NCBI RefSeq assembly: GCF_030709675.1
Contig: NZ_JAUZQD010000020.1
Coordinates: 44,099-108,098 of the forward strand
DNA: 64,000 nt
Reading direction: 5' to 3'
Source: Symbioplanes lichenis
Lineage (GTDB): Bacteria; Actinomycetota; Actinomycetes; Mycobacteriales; Micromonosporaceae
The notes under the pieces are model-generated. The model searched no databases. It saw only the letters and a program-made list of their open reading frames with translations, and had not been told where the DNA came from. Shown piece after piece: positions 16,422-28,000 of the stretch (the stretch's first letter is position 1; each line of letters begins with the position of its first letter). Position numbers and translations under genes: made by a program.

Positions 16422-17090
16422 TCAGGACTTCTGGATTTTGGCGAGCAGGTCGTCGATCAGGTTGAGGTCGCTCTGCTGGCCGGCGACCATTGTCTGGGCC
16501 AGATCGGTGACCTGCTTGTTGTCGGACAGGCCGATGATTTCCTGGGCCATGTGGATGCCGCCCAGGTGGTGCTGGCGCATGAGGGTCAGGAACTGGATGT
16601 CGAGGTCGGGGCTGGCGGCCTTGCGGAGGTCGGCCAGCTGCGACGGGGTGGCCATGCCGGGCATGAGGCCGTTCCGGACCGAGCCCTCGGAGCCGGGCAT
16701 CCAGGTCATCGGGTCCTGCGAGCCGGTCGGGCTCAGGTTCCACTCGCGCAGCCAGGCCAGCATCGTGGAGACCTGGCCGTGCTGGGTGAGGGCGATGTCT
16801 CCCGAGAGGGTGACGATGTCGCTGTTCGTCGAAGCGGCGTGGGCGATCATCGACATCTCGACGGCCTGGGCGTGGTGGGTGCTCATGTCGCGCAGGAAGC
16901 CCGCCTCGACCGAGTCGTCGCCAGGCGTGCCGAAGAGGCGGGGGACGAGCAGGCCGCCGGCCGCGCCGACCACGAGGCCGAAGACGAGGACGGCGGCGAG
17001 CCAGGCCGCCCCGAAGCGGCGGGTGCGCTCCGGGGCCGAGCCGTTGACCGGCGCGGTGACCGCGTCCTGGTCCGTGGAGACGGTCATCAT
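16422..17090 (-). CDS. DUF305 membrane-anchored protein
   Basis: 222 residues with an N-terminal transmembrane anchor (about 28-48, AAWLAAVLVFGLVVGAAGGLLV) and an extracytoplasmic DUF305 ferritin-like four-helix domain. The characteristic His/Met-rich segments MSTHHAQAVEMSMIAH and MRQHHLGGIHMAQEII are present; such residues suggest metal, perhaps copper, binding, but the family function is not established. The ATG start overlaps the stop of the upstream DUF3105 gene (ATGA), so the two are co-translated. This DUF3105-DUF305 pairing is common in actinobacteria, to my knowledge. Confidence 0.85.
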   Translation of the reverse strand: MMTVSTDQDAVTAPVNGSAPERTRRFGAAWLAAVLVFGLVVGAAGGLLVPRLFGTPGDDSVEAGFLRDMSTHHAQAVEMSMIAHAASTNSDIVTLSGDIALTQHGQVSTMLAWLREWNLSPTGSQDPMTWMPGSEGSVRNGLMPGMATPSQLADLRKAASPDLDIQFLTLMRQHHLGGIHMAQEIIGLSDNKQVTDLAQTMVAGQQSDLNLIDDLLAKIQKS

Positions 17091-17884
17091 CCGCCCATGG
17101 TCGTGCCGTTGCCGGCGGCGGCGGTCAGCGGGCCGGTGGTCGTGTTGCCGCCGGAGCAGGCCGCGTTGGGCTCCATCGTCGCGTTGAGGCGCAGGGCCTT
17201 GATGAAGGCGTCGATGCGGGCGTCGTCGGCGTTGTCGACCTTGAGCTGGTAGCCCCAGACCTGCAGGGAGATGTTCTTGTCGAGCCCGGCATAGGGGCTC
17301 ATCAACATGTAGTCCTTGCCCTGCACCTTGGCGGCGAGCTTGTCGATCTGGTCCTGGGCGAGACCCTGCTTGTACGTGACCCAGACCGCGCCGTGCTCGA
17401 GGCTGTGCACCGCGTGCTCGTTGGCGATGGGCTCGGTGTAGATGTCGCCCATGCAGTTCTGCCACGTGGCGTTGTGGTCGCCACCCACGGGCGGGCTCGT
17501 CACGTACGTCTGGGCGCCCTCGACGTGGTTGCGCGAGTCGATCTTCGCGTTCTTCTGGGCGCGGTAGTCGACGATGCCGGAGATGTCCGCGGCCCGCTCC
17601 TCCCAGGTGGCGCTGCCCTTGGCCGAGGCGAAGATGCCATAGCCGATGATGCCGGCGGCGATCAGCACGACGACGCCGGCGACCGCGATCGGCCCCCAGT
17701 TGCGGCCGCCGCTGACCTTGACGGGCTGAACCTTCCGGCCCTTGCCCTGCGGACCCTTGCCGGCGGGACGGCCACCCTTGGGCGGCGTCTTCTTCGGGCC
17801 GGTGGGCGGCTTGCCCTGACCGGAGGTCTTGCCGACCTTGACGGTGGAGGGAACCCGCTCGGGCCCCGGGGTGCTCATGGACAT
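17087..17884 (-). CDS. DUF3105 membrane-anchored protein
   Basis: 265 residues. A basic, Pro/Gly/Lys-rich cytoplasmic N-terminus (about 60 residues) precedes one transmembrane helix (AVAGVVVLIAAGIIGYGIF), then the DUF3105 domain with its hallmark SPPVGGDHNATWQNCMG and AVHSLEHGAVWVTY. Function unknown; the HxxxH-like and Cys residues suggest a metal or redox role shared with DUF305. A GAGG sequence four bases before the ATG supports the start. Divergent from argS. Confidence 0.85.
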   Translation of the reverse strand: MSMSTPGPERVPSTVKVGKTSGQGKPPTGPKKTPPKGGRPAGKGPQGKGRKVQPVKVSGGRNWGPIAVAGVVVLIAAGIIGYGIFASAKGSATWEERAADISGIVDYRAQKNAKIDSRNHVEGAQTYVTSPPVGGDHNATWQNCMGDIYTEPIANEHAVHSLEHGAVWVTYKQGLAQDQIDKLAAKVQGKDYMLMSPYAGLDKNISLQVWGYQLKVDNADDARIDAFIKALRLNATMEPNAACSGGNTTTGPLTAAAGNGTTMGG

Positions 17885-17980
17885 CGTGCCTCGTCAATTC
17901 ATGGGGAAGGTCGCGCCGGGCCCGCGCAGGAGCCTGGACACGCCGCCGGGCGCCAAAGTCTACCCGGATAGCATGGCTCA

Positions 17981-19624
17981 GTGACTCCCGCTGACCTCGC
18001 TGCCACCGTTCTCACAGCTGCGCGTGCCGTTTTCGTCACCCGCGGCCTCGACGTCTCGCTGCTGCCGGAGACGACGACGGTGGAGCGTCCCCGCAACCCC
18101 GAGCACGGCGACTACGCCTCGACGATGGCGCTGCAGCTGGCCAAGAAGGCCGGCGTGCAGCCGCGTGAGTTCGCCGCGGCCCTCGCCGAGGAGCTCGGCG
18201 GGCAGCCGGGGATCAAGTCGGTCGAGATCGCCGGCCCCGGCTTCCTCAACATCCGGCTCGACGCGGCCGCGGCCGGCGTCCTGGCCCGCGACATCATCAC
18301 CGCCGGCAGTGAATACGGACACACCGACCGCCTGCGCGGCCGGCGCATCAACCTCGAGTTCGTCTCGGCCAACCCCACGGGCCCCGTGCACATCGGCGGC
18401 GTGCGGTGGGCGGCCGTGGGCGACGCGCTGTCCCGCCTGCTGCGCGCGTCGGGCGCCGACGTCGGCACGGAGTACTACTTCAACGACGCCGGCTCCCAGA
18501 TCGACCGCTTCGCCCGTTCCCTGTACGCGGCGGCGAAGGGCGAGCCGGCCCCCGAGGACGGCTACGGCGGCGCCTACATCGCGGAGATCGCGCAGACGAT
18601 CGTCGCCGAGCGGCCGGACGCCGATCTGAGGACGTTCCACGAGCGGGGCGTCGAGCTCATGTTCGCCGAGATCAAGCAGTCGCTGGCCGACTTCGGCGTG
18701 CGCTTCGACACGTACTTCAACGAGAAGGACCTGCACGACCGCGGTGAGCTGCAGGAGGCGCTCGACCGGCTGCGCGAGCAGGGCCACGTCTACGAGTCCG
18801 AGGGCGCGACCTGGTTGCGGACCAGCGAGTTCGGCGACGACAAGGACCGGGTGCTGCGCAAGTCCGACGGCGACTGGACCTACTTCGCCGCTGACTGCGC
18901 CTACTATCTCGACAAGCGCAAGCGCGGCTTCGACCAGGTCGTGATCATGCTGGGCGCCGACCACCACGGCTACATCGGCCGGATGAAGGCCATGGCGGCG
19001 TGCTTCGGCGACGACCCGGCGGTCAACCTGGAGATCCTGATCGGCCAGCTGGTCAATCTGGTGCGCGACGGTGAGCCCGTACGCATGAGCAAGCGCGCCG
19101 GCACGGTCGTGACCCTGGAGGACTTCGTCGACGCCCTCGGCGTGGACGCCACCCGCTACGCCCTGGCCCGTTACTCCAGCGACAGCCCGATCGACATCGA
19201 CATCGACCTGTGGACCCGGGCCAAGAGCGACAACCCTGTCTATTACGTCCAATATGTCGCGGCCAGGTCCGCCAGCGTGGCCCGGCAAGCCGCATCAATT
19301 GGCCTCACCCGGGGCGAGCCCGGCGACTTCAAGCCCGAGCTGCTGACCCACGAGAAGGAAAACGACCTGCTCAAGGCGCTCGGCGAATACCCGGCCGTGG
19401 TGGGCAGTGCGGCCGAGCTGCGCGAGCCGCACCGGGTGGCGCGTTATCTCGAGGATCTGGCCGGCGACTACCACCGCTTCTTCGACAAGTGCCGGGTGAC
19501 TCCCATGGGGGACGAACCCATCAACGACCTGCACCGGGCCCGCCTGTGGCTGAACGACGCCACCCGAACGGTGATCGCGAACGGTTTGGGACTCCTCGGT
19601 GTGTCCGCGCCGGAGAGGATGTAA
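17981..19624 (+). CDS. argS: Arginyl-tRNA synthetase
   Basis: 547-residue class I synthetase charging tRNA-Arg. The HIGH-type motif is PTGPVHIGG (within FVSANPTGPVHIGG, about residues 127-140) and the KMSK-type motif is VRMSKRAGT. The N-terminal tRNA-binding domain and C-terminal DALR anticodon-binding domain are both full length. No Shine-Dalgarno is visible before the GTG; instead TAGCAT ends six bases upstream, so the message may be leaderless. lysA follows three bases after the stop. Confidence 0.96.
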   Translation: MTPADLAATVLTAARAVFVTRGLDVSLLPETTTVERPRNPEHGDYASTMALQLAKKAGVQPREFAAALAEELGGQPGIKSVEIAGPGFLNIRLDAAAAGVLARDIITAGSEYGHTDRLRGRRINLEFVSANPTGPVHIGGVRWAAVGDALSRLLRASGADVGTEYYFNDAGSQIDRFARSLYAAAKGEPAPEDGYGGAYIAEIAQTIVAERPDADLRTFHERGVELMFAEIKQSLADFGVRFDTYFNEKDLHDRGELQEALDRLREQGHVYESEGATWLRTSEFGDDKDRVLRKSDGDWTYFAADCAYYLDKRKRGFDQVVIMLGADHHGYIGRMKAMAACFGDDPAVNLEILIGQLVNLVRDGEPVRMSKRAGTVVTLEDFVDALGVDATRYALARYSSDSPIDIDIDLWTRAKSDNPVYYVQYVAARSASVARQAASIGLTRGEPGDFKPELLTHEKENDLLKALGEYPAVVGSAAELREPHRVARYLEDLAGDYHRFFDKCRVTPMGDEPINDLHRARLWLNDATRTVIANGLGLLGVSAPERM

Positions 19625-19627
19625 GAC

Positions 19628-21013
19628 ATGCGCGCACATGAGGCGGGAGCGCTGCACGGTGAGCTCGGCACGCGCGGGCCGGCCTGGTTGCGTACCCCGG
19701 AAGACGTCAATGCCCTCGTGCCGCAGCTGTGGCCGCGGACCGTGCGCCGCGACCAGGCCGGGGCCCTGGAGGTCGGCGGCGTGAGCGTGCTCGACCTGGC
19801 CGAGGAGTACGGCACGCCCGCGTACTTCCTCGACGAGGACGACCTGCGCAGCCGCTGCCGGGAGTTCGTGGGTGCCTTCGCGGACGCGGACGTCTATTAC
19901 GCGGGCAAGTCGTTCCTGTGCAAGGCGGTCGTGCGGGTGGTCGCCGAGGAGGGGCTCTTCCTCGACGTGTGCTCGGGCGGTGAGCTGGCCGTGGCTCTGG
20001 CGGCGGGCTTCCCGGCGGAGCGGATCGGCTTCCACGGCAACAACAAGTCCGTGTCCGAGCTGCGCCGCGCGCTCGAGGCCGGCGTCGGGCGGATCGTGCT
20101 CGACTCGTTCCACGAGATCGACCGGCTGACCGCGCTGGCGCGGGAGGCGGGGACCAGTCCCGCCGTGCTGATCCGCGTCACGGTCGGTGTCGAGGCTCAC
20201 ACGCACGAGTTCATCGCGACGGCGCACGAGGACCAGAAGTTCGGCTTCTCGCTGGCGGGCGGGGCGGCGTTCGAGGCGGCTACGCGCGTACTCGATGAGG
20301 GTGTCCTTGATCTCCGGGGGTTGCACTCGCACATCGGGTCGCAGATCTTCGACACGTCCGGCTTCGAGGTCGCGGCGCGGCGGGTGCTGGAGCTGCAGGC
20401 GCAGATCCGGGACGCGCGCGGCGTCGAGCTGCCCGAGCTGGACCTGGGCGGCGGCTTCGGCATCGCGTACACCACGCAGGACGACCCCTCCCCGGCCGCC
20501 GACCTCGCGAAGCGGATCAACAAGATCGTCGAGGGCGAGTGCGAAATGGCCGCGCTGCGGAAGCCCAAGCTCTCGATCGAGCCCGGCCGGGCCGTCGTCG
20601 GTCCCTCCGTCTTCACCCTGTACGAGGTGGGCACCGTCAAGGACGTCGACGGCATCCGCACGTACGTGAGCGTCGACGGCGGCATGAGTGACAACATCCG
20701 GACGGCGCTCTACGACGCGTCGTACTCGGCCACCGTGGCGGGACGTGCGTCACACGAACCGCCGATCCTGGCCCGTGTCGTGGGAAAGCATTGCGAGTCC
20801 GGGGACATCGTCGTGAAGGATGAATTCCTGCCCGCCGACGTTCAGCCCGGAGATCTTGTCGCCGTGCCCGGCACGGGAGCGTACTGCCGCAGCATGGCCA
20901 GCAACTACAACCATGTGCCGCGGCCGCCCGTGATCGCGGTGCGCGACGGTGCCTCCCGGGTCATCGTGCGCCGGGAGACCGAAGACGATCTGCTCGCATT
21001 GGATGTGGGATGA
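19628..21013 (+). CDS. lysA: Diaminopimelate decarboxylase
   Basis: 461-residue PLP enzyme (fold type III) making L-lysine from meso-diaminopimelate. The Schiff-base lysine is in VYYAGKSFLCKAV, the glycine-rich phosphate loop in LDLGGGFGIAY, and the active-site CESGD motif near the C-terminus. Length and an N-terminal extension of about 45 residues match actinobacterial enzymes. Starts three bases after argS and overlaps hom by ATGA, so argS-lysA-hom form one transcription unit feeding the aspartate pathway. Confidence 0.95.
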   Translation: MRAHEAGALHGELGTRGPAWLRTPEDVNALVPQLWPRTVRRDQAGALEVGGVSVLDLAEEYGTPAYFLDEDDLRSRCREFVGAFADADVYYAGKSFLCKAVVRVVAEEGLFLDVCSGGELAVALAAGFPAERIGFHGNNKSVSELRRALEAGVGRIVLDSFHEIDRLTALAREAGTSPAVLIRVTVGVEAHTHEFIATAHEDQKFGFSLAGGAAFEAATRVLDEGVLDLRGLHSHIGSQIFDTSGFEVAARRVLELQAQIRDARGVELPELDLGGGFGIAYTTQDDPSPAADLAKRINKIVEGECEMAALRKPKLSIEPGRAVVGPSVFTLYEVGTVKDVDGIRTYVSVDGGMSDNIRTALYDASYSATVAGRASHEPPILARVVGKHCESGDIVVKDEFLPADVQPGDLVAVPGTGAYCRSMASNYNHVPRPPVIAVRDGASRVIVRRETEDDLLALDVG

Positions 21014-22323
21014 GCTCTGGTAAGCCTGCGGTCCGCCTCGCCCTGCTCGGTTGTGGCACGGTCGGCAGCGAGGTCGTACGCCTCCTGCACGACCAGGCCG
21101 ACGACCTGACGGCCCGGATCGGGGCGCCGCTGGAGCTGGTCGGCATCGCGGTCCGCCGGCCCGGCCGCGAGCGGGGTGACCTGCCCGTCGACCCGGCGCT
21201 CTTCACCACCGACGCGCTGGGCCTGGTCAAGCGGGACGACGTCGACGTGATCATCGAGGTGGTGGGCGGCATCGAGCCCGCCCGCACCTGGCTCACCGAG
21301 GGGCTGCGGGCCGGCAAGAGCGTCGTCACGGCGAACAAGGCGCTGCTCGCCGAGGACGGCGCCGCGCTGCACGACGCCGCGGCCGAGGGCGACGCCGACC
21401 TCTACTACGAGGCGTCGGTCGCCGGGGCGATCCCGCTGCTGCGCCCGCTGCGCGAGTCGCTGCACGGCGACCGCGTGACCCGGGTCACCGGCATCGTGAA
21501 CGGCACGACCAACTTCATCCTGTCGTCGATGGACTCGTCGGGCGCCGGTTTCGGGGAGGCGCTGGACGAGGCCACCGAGCTGGGCTACGCCGAGGCCGAC
21601 CCGACCGCCGACGTCGAGGGCTTCGACGCCGCCGCCAAGGCCGCCATCCTGGCCTCGCTGGCGTTCCACACCCGGGTGACGGCCGCCGACGTGTTCCGCG
21701 AGGGCATGACCGGCGTGACGGCCGGCGACATGGCCAGCGCCAAGGAGATGGGCTGCACGATCAAGCTGCTCTGCATCGCCGAGCGCGGGCCCGACTCGAG
21801 CGGCGCGGAGTCGGTCAGCGTGCGGGTGCATCCGGCGATGATTCCGCGTACGCACCCCCTGGCCAGCGTCGGCGACGCGTTCAACGCCGTCTTCGTCGAG
21901 GCCGAGGCCGCGGGTCAGCTGATGTTCTACGGCCGCGGGGCCGGCGGCACCCCGACCGCGAGCGCCGTGCTCGGAGACATCGTGGCGGCGGCTCGCAACC
22001 GGCTCAGCGGCACCCGGGCGCCGAGCGAGAGCGCGTACGCCCACCTGCCCATCCGTCCCATCGGCGAGGCCGTCACCCGCTATCACATCAGCCTCGACGT
22101 CGCCGACCGGCAGGGTGTGCTCGCCACGGTCGCCGGCGTCTTCGCGCAGCACGAGGTGTCCATCGCCACGGTGCGCCAGCAGGGGCGCGACGAGGACGCG
22201 ACGCTGGTCGTCGTCACGCACGGCGCGCCGGACGCCAACCTGCAGGCCACCGTCGACGAGCTGCGGGGGCTGCCGATCGTACGGTCGATCGCCTCGGTCC
22301 TGCGGGTCGAAGGCGGGGCCTGA
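21010..22323 (+). CDS. hom: Homoserine dehydrogenase
   Basis: 437 residues. The NAD(P)-binding motif LLGCGTVGSEV opens the protein, the catalytic domain carries VNGTTNFILSSM and the homoserine signature YAEADPTADVEGFDAAAK, and a C-terminal ACT domain (YHISLDVADRQGVLATVAGVF) suggests allosteric feedback by threonine. Reduces aspartate semialdehyde to homoserine. ATGA overlap with lysA. The stop is followed by a 78-base gap to thrC that contains a 19-codon open frame of doubtful meaning. Confidence 0.95.
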   Translation: MSSGKPAVRLALLGCGTVGSEVVRLLHDQADDLTARIGAPLELVGIAVRRPGRERGDLPVDPALFTTDALGLVKRDDVDVIIEVVGGIEPARTWLTEGLRAGKSVVTANKALLAEDGAALHDAAAEGDADLYYEASVAGAIPLLRPLRESLHGDRVTRVTGIVNGTTNFILSSMDSSGAGFGEALDEATELGYAEADPTADVEGFDAAAKAAILASLAFHTRVTAADVFREGMTGVTAGDMASAKEMGCTIKLLCIAERGPDSSGAESVSVRVHPAMIPRTHPLASVGDAFNAVFVEAEAAGQLMFYGRGAGGTPTASAVLGDIVAAARNRLSGTRAPSESAYAHLPIRPIGEAVTRYHISLDVADRQGVLATVAGVFAQHEVSIATVRQQGRDEDATLVVVTHGAPDANLQATVDELRGLPIVRSIASVLRVEGGA

Positions 22324-22401
22324 TCCCGCATGTTGGACCGATGGTCTCGCTATTCGGTGCCCTGCGGCATCCTGGTCGGGACCCGCTGAGAGGAAAAGGC
22401 C

Positions 22402-23451
<1,050 letters not shown>

Positions 23452-23511
23452 TCGGGCTGCTTTTGATGGGCGCGCTCAGCTCGCCGGCCGGGCGCGTGCG
23501 GCGCGCCGGGC

Positions 23512-23910
23512 TCAGCTCACGGGGACGGGCTGCGGGGCGGTGGCCCGGCCCAGCTGGGTGGTGACCAAGGTGCCCGCGAGGGTGCCCAGCAGCACCAGCG
23601 CCGCACCCACCGGCCACAGCCCGTCGCCCTCCGCCTCACCGACCGCCACCAGCACGAAAGCCGCCGTGACGGTGACCGTGAGCGTCGCCGTCGCGAGCCG
23701 CGCGTGCCCCGCCCGCCCGGCGGCGAAGCCCAGCGCCCCGATGATCAGCGCCAGCGCAACCACCTGCCACGCCTCGTACGGCCCACTGGAATGGCTGGTC
23801 ACCGGGTCGAGATCGCGCTCCGTGTCCCACCCGAGCAGCGCCGCGTAGGCCGCGCCGCTGCCGGCCACAAGAGCCGCTGTCCACCCGATGATCCGCTTGT
23901 TGTCTGCCAT
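23512..23910 (-). CDS. Small multi-pass membrane protein, unknown function
   Basis: 132 residues with four predicted transmembrane helices (about 8-26, 47-65, 70-92, 98-118), separated by short loops; the first loop is acidic and Ser/His-rich (TERDLDPVTSHSSGP). No motif recognised. It converges on thrC, 60 bases apart, and is the first of the genes that separate thrC from thrB. The ATG at 23910 begins just before the first helix; no strong ribosome-binding site is evident. Confidence 0.6.
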   Translation of the reverse strand: MADNKRIIGWTAALVAGSGAAYAALLGWDTERDLDPVTSHSSGPYEAWQVVALALIIGALGFAAGRAGHARLATATLTVTVTAAFVLVAVGEAEGDGLWPVGAALVLLGTLAGTLVTTQLGRATAPQPVPVS

Positions 23911-24072
23911 GCCGACGAGCCTTCCGCAGCCGCCGGCGGCCGGGATGAGTCCCCGTACTCAACCCTCCCCGGGTACGAACGCCTCGCGGTGACGAGGCGG
24001 CCCCCTTCACGCACGTCGCCGCTTCTTGCCGGCCGGTTGCCTCAGCGATTGCGTCGGCGCGATCCTCCGACC

Positions 24073-24464
24073 ATGGCAGCAGGCTGGATAGCGCCCGTCG
24101 CGGCAGCGGCGTCGGGCTGCGCCGGAATCCTTTTCACCCGGCTGACCGGTTCGCAGACCCGGGGCCAGGTCGAGCGGCTGGCGGAAAGTTCCGCACTGAG
24201 CAATAGCGGCTGGGCTACCGGCAAGGGGGCGAACTGGACAAGCTGAGCGAAGTCGACAGCACCTGTCCCAAGGGTGAACGTGTGCGCATGTCGATGGAGT
24301 CCAAGATCGCCGTCGAGGCGTTCGGCAGTCCGGCCGCTCGCGAGAACCGGCGGCGTGCCGTTGCGGCATATGTGCGGAAGGACCAGGTCAAGATGCGCGA
24401 GTCGTACGAGGAATTCCTCGAGATCGTTCGCATGGAGCTGGGCACTACGGCGCTCGACAGCTGA
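24073..24464 (+). pseudogene. Small membrane-anchored protein gene with probable frameshift
   Basis: Two adjacent small frames read as one protein if a -1 shift occurs at the GGGGG run 24225-24229. The first (24073-24246, 57 codons) has a hydrophobic N-terminus and a helical QVERLAESSALSN segment. The second, in the next frame (open from 24207, stop 24464), continues GELDKLSEV and ends in a charged helical domain (RENRRRAVAAYVRKDQVKM). Joined, they give about 130 residues: one membrane helix plus a cytoplasmic coiled region. A sequencing error, a true pseudogene, or independent translation of the second part from GTG 24282 (AAGGG upstream) are all possible. Function unknown. Convergent with the MarR gene. 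Confidence 0.45.
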
Positions 24465-24472
24465 CAAACCCT

Positions 24473-24961
24473 TCAATCGTCACGGAGTGCGCCAAGTGCT
24501 TCTTTCCGCTGAGGTTTGGGGGCGGCCTCTTCGGAGGCGGCGCGGATCATGGCTTGGATGCCGTCGCGGACGGCGTGGAGTTCGCTTTCGGAGAGGCGGT
24601 TGAGCAGCCTCAGCTGGAGGTCGGCGCCGGCGTTGGCGATCTTGTCGACGACGTCGCGGCCGTGGGGGCTGAGGGTGATGCGGCGGACGCGGCGGTCGTG
24701 GGGGTCCTCGGTGCGGGTGGCCAGGTCGTGGGCGACGAGGCGGTCGACCATGCCGCTCAGGGTGGCGAGGCTCACACTCATGAGTCCGGCCAGTTCCCGG
24801 CCCGAGGTGTCGCCCAGGCGGCGCAGCAGCATGAGCACTTTGAGCTGTTGCATCGTGAGGTTCGAGTCGAAGAGCGGGTCGGCCCGATCCTGCATGAACA
24901 GGTCCTGCAGGCGTTGCTGCGCTGCGATGATGTCGGCGATGAGGTGATCGTTCGCGGACAC
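24473..24961 (-). CDS. MarR-family transcriptional regulator
   Basis: 162-residue winged-helix regulator. The recognition region SGRELAGLMSVSLATLSGMVDRLV and the wing DPHDRRVRRITLSPHGR are typical of MarR proteins, which bind as dimers and are released by aromatic or drug ligands. The GTG start has AGGAGG upstream. Divergent from the RND permease gene across about 100 bases, the usual arrangement for a local repressor of an efflux gene. Confidence 0.9.
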   Translation of the reverse strand: MSANDHLIADIIAAQQRLQDLFMQDRADPLFDSNLTMQQLKVLMLLRRLGDTSGRELAGLMSVSLATLSGMVDRLVAHDLATRTEDPHDRRVRRITLSPHGRDVVDKIANAGADLQLRLLNRLSESELHAVRDGIQAMIRAASEEAAPKPQRKEALGALRDD

Positions 24962-25009
24962 GGTCCTCCTGTGGTGCGCTCCGGCGGCGAGGCGGCCCCG
25001 GGCAAAAAG

Positions 25010-25032
25010 AATTTGTTCGCGTCGGGCAAACT
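25010..25032. promoter_or_regulatory. Candidate MarR operator in the divergent promoter
   Basis: An imperfect inverted repeat, AATTTG (25010-25015) and CAAACT (25027-25032), sits in an AT-rich patch between the divergent MarR and RND genes, next to the -10-like TATATG (25032-25037). Spacing and location fit a MarR dimer site, but the arms are short. Confidence 0.3.
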
Positions 25033-25065
25033 ATATGTCTTGACCGAACTTTTCCGGGGGAGCAC

Positions 25066-28000
25066 ATGTCGTTTCTGACGAGGCTCAGTCTCGCGAACCG
25101 GGGGCTGGTGGCCCTCATAGCCGTGGTGATCACCGGTTTCGGTGTCTACGCCATCCCGTCCCTGAAGCAGCAGCTCCTGCCCTCGCTGGAGTTCCCGGGC
25201 GCCTTCATCGGGGCCTCGCTGCCCGGTGCCTCCCCGGAGATCATGGAGGAGCAGGTCACCGAGCCGATCGAGCAGGCCGTCCAGGGGGCCGACGGGCTCG
25301 ACTCGGTGCAGTCGACGACCCGGGAGGGCTCGGCGACGATCCAGGTGACGTTCGAGTTCGGCACCGACATCGACAACGCGGTCAACCAGCTGACCACGTC
25401 GATCAACCGGATCCAGTCGCAGCTGCCCGACAACGTGGAGCCGACGGTCTTCGCCGGCAGCACGGACGACATCCCGGCCATCATCCTGGCCGCGTCCGGC
25501 GGGTCGGACCAGAACGACCTGGCCAACCGGCTCGACACCACCGTGGTGCCCGAGCTCAAGAACATCGAGGGCGTCCGCGACGTCCAGATCACCGGCACGC
25601 GTACGCGGCAGGTCGTCATCAAGCCCGACCTGGCCAAGCTGGCGGCGTCCGGGGCGAGCCCGCAGGCCATCACCACGCTGCTGCAGAGCAACGGCATCTC
25701 GGTCCCGGCCGGCGCGCTCACCGAGGGCGACCGCACGCTGAGCGTCCAGGTCGGCTCCCCGATCACGTCGGTCGACCAGCTCAAGGGCCTCTATCTCAAC
25801 GGCTCGACCAAGCTCGGCGACGTCGCCTCGGTGACCACGCAGGAGTCGACGGCGACCTCGTTCACGCGCACCGACGGGGTGGAGAGCCTCGGCGTCGCGG
25901 TCACCGCCAAGCCCGACGGCAACCCGGTGGCCATCTCGCACGAGGTGCGCGACAAGCTGACCGACCTGCAGAGCGCCTCGGACACCAAGCTCACGGTCAT
26001 CACCGACCAGGCGCCCTTCGTCGAGCGGTCGATCGAGAGCCTGACCACCGAGGGCCTGCTCGGCCTCGTGATGGCCGTCATCGTCATCCTGATCTTCCTG
26101 CTGTCCGTGCGCTCGACGCTCGTGACGGCGGTGTCGATCCCGCTGTCCGTGCTGATCGCGCTGATCAGCCTCTGGATCGGCGACTACTCGCTCAACCTGC
26201 TCACCCTGGGCGCGCTGACCATCGCCGTCGGCCGCGTGGTCGACGACTCGATCGTGGTGCTGGAGAACATCAAGCGCCACCTCGGGTACGGCGAGGAGAA
26301 GGTGCACGCGGTCATGGCCGGCGTGCGGGAGGTGGCCGGGGCGGTCACCGCCTCGACGCTGACCACGGTGGCCGTGTTCGCGCCGATCGCGCTGGTCGGC
26401 GGGTTCGTCGGGCAGCTGTTCTCGCCGTTCGCGATCACCGTGACCGTGGCACTGGTCGCGTCGCTGTTCGTGTCGCTGACCGTGGTGCCCGTGCTGGCGT
26501 ACTGGTTCCTGCGGCCCGCCGCGGGTGGCGCCGAGTCGGAGGCCGTGCGCAAGGCCGCCGAGGAGAAGGAGCTGCGCAGCCCGCTGCAGCGCGGCTACCT
26601 CCCGATCATCCGCTGGGTCACCAAGAGCCGGGGCACCCGCTGGGCGACCGTGGCGATCGGCGTCGTCGTGCTGATCGGCACGCTCGGGCTGGCCAGCCGG
26701 CTGGAGACGAACTTCATCGACCAGTCCGGCCAGGACACGATCACGATCAGTCAGGACCTGCCGGTCGGCACGAGCCTGGCCGCGACCGACGCCGCCGCCA
26801 AGAAGGTCGAGGCGGTGCTCGCGGGCCGCGACGACGTCGAGACCTACCAGGTGACGGTCGGCTCCGGCGAGTTCAACCCGTTCGCGGGCTCGGGCGGGGC
26901 CAGCGGCGCCAGCTTCAACGTGGCGCTCAAGTCCGACGTCGACTCGGTCAAGGTCTCCGACGAGCTGCGCGACGAGCTCAAGGGCCTGACGGACGTCGGT
27001 GAGGTCACGGTCGGCGGCGACAGCGGCACCGGGTTCGACGGCAGCCAGCTCTCCGTCGTCGTCCAGGCGAACGAGCAGGAAGCCCTGCAGGCGGCGACCA
27101 AGCTGGTGCAGGACGCCATGGCCGGCACGGAAAATGTCACCGACGTCAGCTCGTCCCTGGCCGCCAGCGTGCCCCGCCTCGACGTGCAGGTCGACCGGGC
27201 CGCCGCCGCCCAGCGCGGGCTCACCGAGGCCGCCGTCGGCCAGGCCGTCGCCGGGGCGTTCCGCTCCGCGCCGGCCGGGCAGATCACGGTCGACGGCTCC
27301 AGCGAGGACGTGGTCGTCACGTTCGGCGCCCCGCCGTCCAGCGCCGCGGCCCTGCGCGCCCTGCCGATCACCACGCCGAGCGGGCAGCGCGTGCCCCTCG
27401 ACCAGGTCGCCGACGTCAAGGAGGTCGCCGGGCCCGAGGAGGTCACCCGGATCGACGGCAACCGCAGCGTCACGGTCAACGGCACGGCCACCGGCTCCAA
27501 CGTCGGTGCGGTCACGACCGACCTGACGCAGCGGCTCGACGAGCTGACCCTCCCGGCCGGGGCTTCGTACTCCATCGGCGGGGTCAGCCAGGACCAGGCC
27601 GACGCGTTCGCCGACCTGGGGCTCGCGGTTCTCGCCGCCATCGCGATCGTCTTCGTGATCATGGTGGCCACGTTCCGCAGCCTGCTCCAGCCGCTGCTGC
27701 TGCTCATCTCGATCCCGTTCGCGGCGACCGGCGCCATCGCGCTGCTGCTGGCCACGGGGACCCCGCTGGGCGTACCGGCATTGATCGGTGTCCTGATGCT
27801 CGTTGGCATCGTGGTCACCAACGCGATCGTGCTCATGGACCTCATCAACCACTACCGTGCGGCCGGTCTCGGCGTGCGGGAGGCGGTCGTCGAGGGCGGG
27901 CGGCACCGTCTGCGCCCGATCCTCATGACGGCGATCGCGACCATCTTCGCGCTGATCCCGATGGCGCTCGGCCTCACCGGCGAGGGCGGCTTCATCTCGC

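Noticed and set aside
22330..22389. 19-residue open frame between hom and thrC as a leader peptide
   Set aside because: No enrichment for Thr or Ile, atypical codons, and no attenuator hairpins.
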